Shown one piece after another: positions 61,594 through 64,000 of a DNA stretch of 64,000 nt (positions are counted from its first letter, which is position 1; each line of letters begins with the position of its first letter). Under the pieces are notes generated by a model, which ran no database searches, was not told the origin of the DNA, and was given only the letters and a program-made list of their open reading frames with translations. The position numbers and the translations under genes were made by a program. The stretch comes from Bradyrhizobium sp. CCBAU 53338 (GTDB lineage Bacteria; Pseudomonadota; Alphaproteobacteria; Rhizobiales; Xanthobacteraceae). The stretch lies in assembly GCF_015291665.1 (NCBI RefSeq), contig NZ_CP030048.1, positions 4,154,001-4,218,000 of the forward strand. The letters are read 5' to 3'.

Positions 61594-61845
61594 TCAGCAG
61601 CCGCGGCAGATGCTCTTGATCTTCTTGTCGAGCAGAGCGTCTTCCTTGTTCACGGGATTGTTCGGATCGTTCAGGCTCTTCTCGCTCGGCACGTCGCCGG
61701 CGCGCGGCTGGCGGTGACCGACGGGCGCCTGCGGCAGCGTGCCTGACGTGGCGCCGCCCGACGTCGCGCCCTTGGTCCCGGTCTGCGCGACCGCCGCACC
61801 GCCAAGCAAGACCACGAGCGATGCTGCCACCATGAACTTCTTCAT
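61594..61845 (-). CDS. Small exported protein
   Basis: The 83-residue product has a signal peptide ('MKKFMVAASLVVLLGGAAVA'), a Gly/Ser/Thr-rich linker ('TKGATSGGATSGTLPQAPVG') and a C-terminal domain ending 'DKKIKSICRGC' with two cysteines. It is periplasmic and convergent with the DAHP synthase gene. The tail resembles small 'NPVNKEDALLDKKIKSICRGC'-type proteins of Bradyrhizobium; no function is known. Confidence 0.8.
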   Translation of the reverse strand: MKKFMVAASLVVLLGGAAVAQTGTKGATSGGATSGTLPQAPVGHRQPRAGDVPSEKSLNDPNNPVNKEDALLDKKIKSICRGC

Positions 61846-61885
61846 GTCCGATCCTCCGTTCCTCAAACCAGCGTTCTCTCACCGC

Positions 61886-62980
61886 TCAAGCTTCGGGCGG
61901 ATAGAGATGAACGTCGCCGCAATAGTCCACGATACGATAGCGCGTTTCCGTCACCGCATCACCCGCGTTGGCTGCGGTATTTTGCGCCGCCAACACATAA
62001 TTCGGCCCGACCGGCGACTTGCCGGCGCCGCCGGGGATATCGATCACGTATTCCGGCTGACACAGCCCTGACACCCGCCCTCGCAACTGCCGCATCAAGT
62101 CCTGGCCTTGCGCCAGCGTCGTGCGCAGATGCGCCGTCCCCGGCGCGAGATCGCCGTGATGAAGATAGTACGGCTTGATCCGGCACTCGACGAAGGCCCG
62201 CATCAAATCCGACAGGGCGACGACATTGTCATTGACGCCGCGCAAAAGCACCGACTGGCTCACCATGGGAATGCCGGCGTCGACCAGCCGCGCGCAGGCG
62301 GCGCGGGCCATGTTTGTCAGCTCCCGCGCATGGTTTGCATGAAGTGCAACCCAGGTGGTGGCACCCTCGACTTTCAGCGCAGCGACCATCTCGTCGGTGA
62401 TACGCGCGGGCTCGGCCACGGGCACGCGGGTGTGAAGACGGATGATCTTGACGTGATCGATCGCAGCAAGATCGGCCATGATCTCGCTCATCCGACGCGG
62501 CGACAGCATCAAGGGATCGCCGCCGGTCAAGATCACCTCCCAGATCTCGCTATGGGCGCGGATGTAGTCGATCGCGGCGCGGTAGGCGCTGTCCGACAGC
62601 GCATTCTCCTTGCCGGGACCCACCATCTCGCGGCGGAAGCAGAAGCGACAATAGACCGCGCAGACGTGAACGAGCTTGAACAGGACACGATCGGGATAGC
62701 GGTGCACGATCCCGGGAACCGGCGAATGCGGATTGTCGCCGATCGGATCGGCGCTCTCGCCGGGCTGCGTCTCCAGCTCCGCGGCGGTCGGAACGAACTG
62801 CCGCGCGATGGGGTCGTCGGGATCCGAGGTGTCGATCAGTTCAACCAGCGCCGGCGTGATCGCGACGGCATAACGCGCCGCAACGCGTTCCAGCGCAGGC
62901 AGCGCCGTGGCCGGCGCCAGGTCCGCGGCCACGAGATCGGCCGGCTCGCGCAATGTTCGCAAAGGACTGGTCTTCGTCAT
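61886..62980 (-). CDS. epmB: EF-P beta-lysylation protein, lysine 2,3-aminomutase family
   Basis: This 364-residue radical-SAM enzyme has the [4Fe-4S] motif 'CAVYCRFC' (C107, C111, C114) and a PLP-binding lysine in 'GGAGKSPVGPNYVL'. The length is that of EpmB rather than clostridial KamA. EpmB turns (S)-alpha-lysine into (R)-beta-lysine, which EpmA attaches to a conserved lysine of elongation factor P so that it can rescue ribosomes stalled at polyproline. Its start overlaps the epmA stop (ATGA), so the two are coupled. Confidence 0.94.
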   Translation of the reverse strand: MTKTSPLRTLREPADLVAADLAPATALPALERVAARYAVAITPALVELIDTSDPDDPIARQFVPTAAELETQPGESADPIGDNPHSPVPGIVHRYPDRVLFKLVHVCAVYCRFCFRREMVGPGKENALSDSAYRAAIDYIRAHSEIWEVILTGGDPLMLSPRRMSEIMADLAAIDHVKIIRLHTRVPVAEPARITDEMVAALKVEGATTWVALHANHARELTNMARAACARLVDAGIPMVSQSVLLRGVNDNVVALSDLMRAFVECRIKPYYLHHGDLAPGTAHLRTTLAQGQDLMRQLRGRVSGLCQPEYVIDIPGGAGKSPVGPNYVLAAQNTAANAGDAVTETRYRIVDYCGDVHLYPPEA

Positions 62981-64000
62981 CTCTCATCCGCAGGCGGTGT
63001 CCACACCACCTGATCAATCCGTGTTGCACCGCTTGCCAGCATCACCAGCCGATCAAAGCCGAGCGCGACACCGCTCGCCTCCGGCATCGCGGCGACGGCG
63101 GCCAGAAAGTCGTCATCGAGCGGATAGGCCTCACCGTAACGGCGCTGCTTCTCAACCATGGCCTCCGTGAAACGCTTGCGCTGTTCCGCGGCGTCGGTGA
63201 GCTCGCCAAAGCCGTTGGCGAGTTCGACACCGCAGGCATAGACCTCGAACCGCTCCGCAACCCGTGGGTCGTCCGTCTTCACCCGTGCCAGCGCCGCCTC
63301 TGGAGATGGGTATTCGAACAGAATGGTCAAACGCCCCTGCCCCAGATGCGGCTCGACATGCTCGACCAGGACCTTGCTGAAGATGTCCGACCAGGTGTCG
63401 TCCTCGGCCACGCGAACCCTGCCGGCGGCCGCCTGGGCGAGCGCGGCACGGTTACCCTCGTTGCCAGAGATTGTCGACAGCAGGTCGATCCCGGCGAACC
63501 GCTCAAAGGCGCCGGCAACCGTCAGCAGCTCCGGCTCGGCGAAGGGGTCGGCGGTCCGGCTCCGGAAGGCAAAGGTCCCGATTCCCGTCGCCTGTGCCGC
63601 GCTGGCGATGACGACCACCGTGTCGGCCATGATGGCGTCGTAGGGCGCGCCCGCCCGGTACCATTCCAGCATGGTGAATTCGGGCAGGTGCAGGTCGCCG
63701 CGTTCGCGGTCGCGGAACACCCGGGCGAACTCGAAAATCCGCTCCTCGCCGGCCGCCAGCAGCTTCTTGCAGGCGAATTCAGGCGAAGTCCGCATGTATC
63801 GGCTGGCCCGGCTGCCATCGGGCCGGACGATCTCGGTCCGGGGGGCGTGCAGATGGGTCTCATTGCCCGGGGAGACCTGGAGGATCGAGGTTTCGACCTC
63901 GACGAAGCCCTGCTCGGCGAAAAAGTCCCTGAGAGCCCCGGTGATGGCCCCCCTGGCCTGGAGGAATGGCCGCCGGTCGAGATGCCGCGATGGGCTCCAG
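62977..64000 (-). CDS. epmA: EF-P lysine ligase (GenX/PoxA), 5' end outside the window
   Basis: This is a truncated class II lysyl-tRNA-synthetase paralogue. The frame is open to the window edge and shows motif 1-like 'FFAEQGFVEVETSILQVSPG', motif 2 'EFARVFRDRERGDLHLPEFT' and motif 3 'GVALGFDRLVMLASGA', but no anticodon-binding domain, which is the mark of EpmA. It ligates beta-lysine to EF-P. Only a few N-terminal residues are missing. Internal ATGs (for instance at 63795) are not the start. It is upstream of epmB with a four-base overlap. Confidence 0.93.
   Translation of the reverse strand, partial: WSPSRHLDRRPFLQARGAITGALRDFFAEQGFVEVETSILQVSPGNETHLHAPRTEIVRPDGSRASRYMRTSPEFACKKLLAAGEERIFEFARVFRDRERGDLHLPEFTMLEWYRAGAPYDAIMADTVVVIASAAQATGIGTFAFRSRTADPFAEPELLTVAGAFERFAGIDLLSTISGNEGNRAALAQAAAGRVRVAEDDTWSDIFSKVLVEHVEPHLGQGRLTILFEYPSPEAALARVKTDDPRVAERFEVYACGVELANGFGELTDAAEQRKRFTEAMVEKQRRYGEAYPLDDDFLAAVAAMPEASGVALGFDRLVMLASGATRIDQVVWTPPADER

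Noticed and set aside
1..64000. CRISPR array, IS element or prophage
   Set aside because: No regularly spaced repeats, transposase, integrase or phage structural genes were seen. The repeats noted are short and isolated.

Overview
The window reads as chromosomal DNA of a high-GC alphaproteobacterium. It is most likely a Bradyrhizobium or close relative in the Nitrobacteraceae. The basis is the codon and base composition, many very small Bradyrhizobium-type membrane or exported proteins, an alphaproteobacterial NDUFS4-like complex I subunit, a stand-alone Porin_2-like N-terminus, a GTCGTTCCGGG-type intergenic palindrome, and complete operons for leucine breakdown and EF-P lysylation. The assignment rests on gene-family recognition, not on a database search. 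I saw no IS element, phage, CRISPR array or rRNA operon.

Layout. 1-8 kb: the end of a cystathionine beta-lyase gene, a Na/Pi cotransporter, then a minus-strand envelope cluster of a GT39 membrane glycosyltransferase, a PAP2 phosphatase, a GT2 polyprenyl-phosphate sugar synthase and a lipid A N-terminal-domain protein. 5.9-13.3 kb: penicillin-binding protein 1C with its usual partner, a bacterial alpha-2-macroglobulin carrying a thioester. 13.7 kb: tRNA-Arg. 14-18 kb: a run of small exported or membrane proteins. 18.2-21.1 kb: a TRAP transporter (dctP-dctQ-dctM). 21.2-28.1 kb: the leucine catabolic operon (isovaleryl-CoA dehydrogenase, both methylcrotonyl-CoA carboxylase subunits, HMG-CoA lyase) with a divergent AraC-type regulator, followed by an Lrp/AsnC regulator and the NDUFS4-like subunit. 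29-38.8 kb: an OpgC-type acyltransferase, tRNA-Pro, DUF192, a double cold-shock-domain protein, a sirtuin, a GrlR-like protein, many miniproteins, a region of stacked hairpins and terminators (possible small RNAs), and an HU protein. 38.8-45 kb: AraC regulator/carboxylesterase pair and small hypothetical genes, among them a bacteriocin-like double-glycine peptide at 42.7 kb. 45.3-52.2 kb: an ECF42-type sigma factor operon with DGPF and VOC proteins, two GST-family proteins, an exported HD-like protein, a LysE exporter and a glyoxalase. 52.3-60.2 kb: PilZ proteins, tRNA-Glu, a methyltransferase-GT2 fusion beside a polytopic membrane protein, a PrsW protease and an HdeD protein. 60.2-64 kb: DAHP synthase behind an apparent translational attenuator with an aromatic-rich leader peptide, then the epmB-epmA pair for EF-P beta-lysylation, cut by the window end.

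The items most worth following up are: the aromatic leader peptide/attenuator at 60250-60420, which looks leaderless and has mutually exclusive pairing segments; the orphan double-glycine peptide at 42707-42934; the hairpin-rich intergenic region at 38030-38355, which shares a 14-mer with 31221; a pair of 53-residue membrane miniproteins with the same design, 17 kb apart; and the stand-alone porin-N-terminus miniprotein at 52318.
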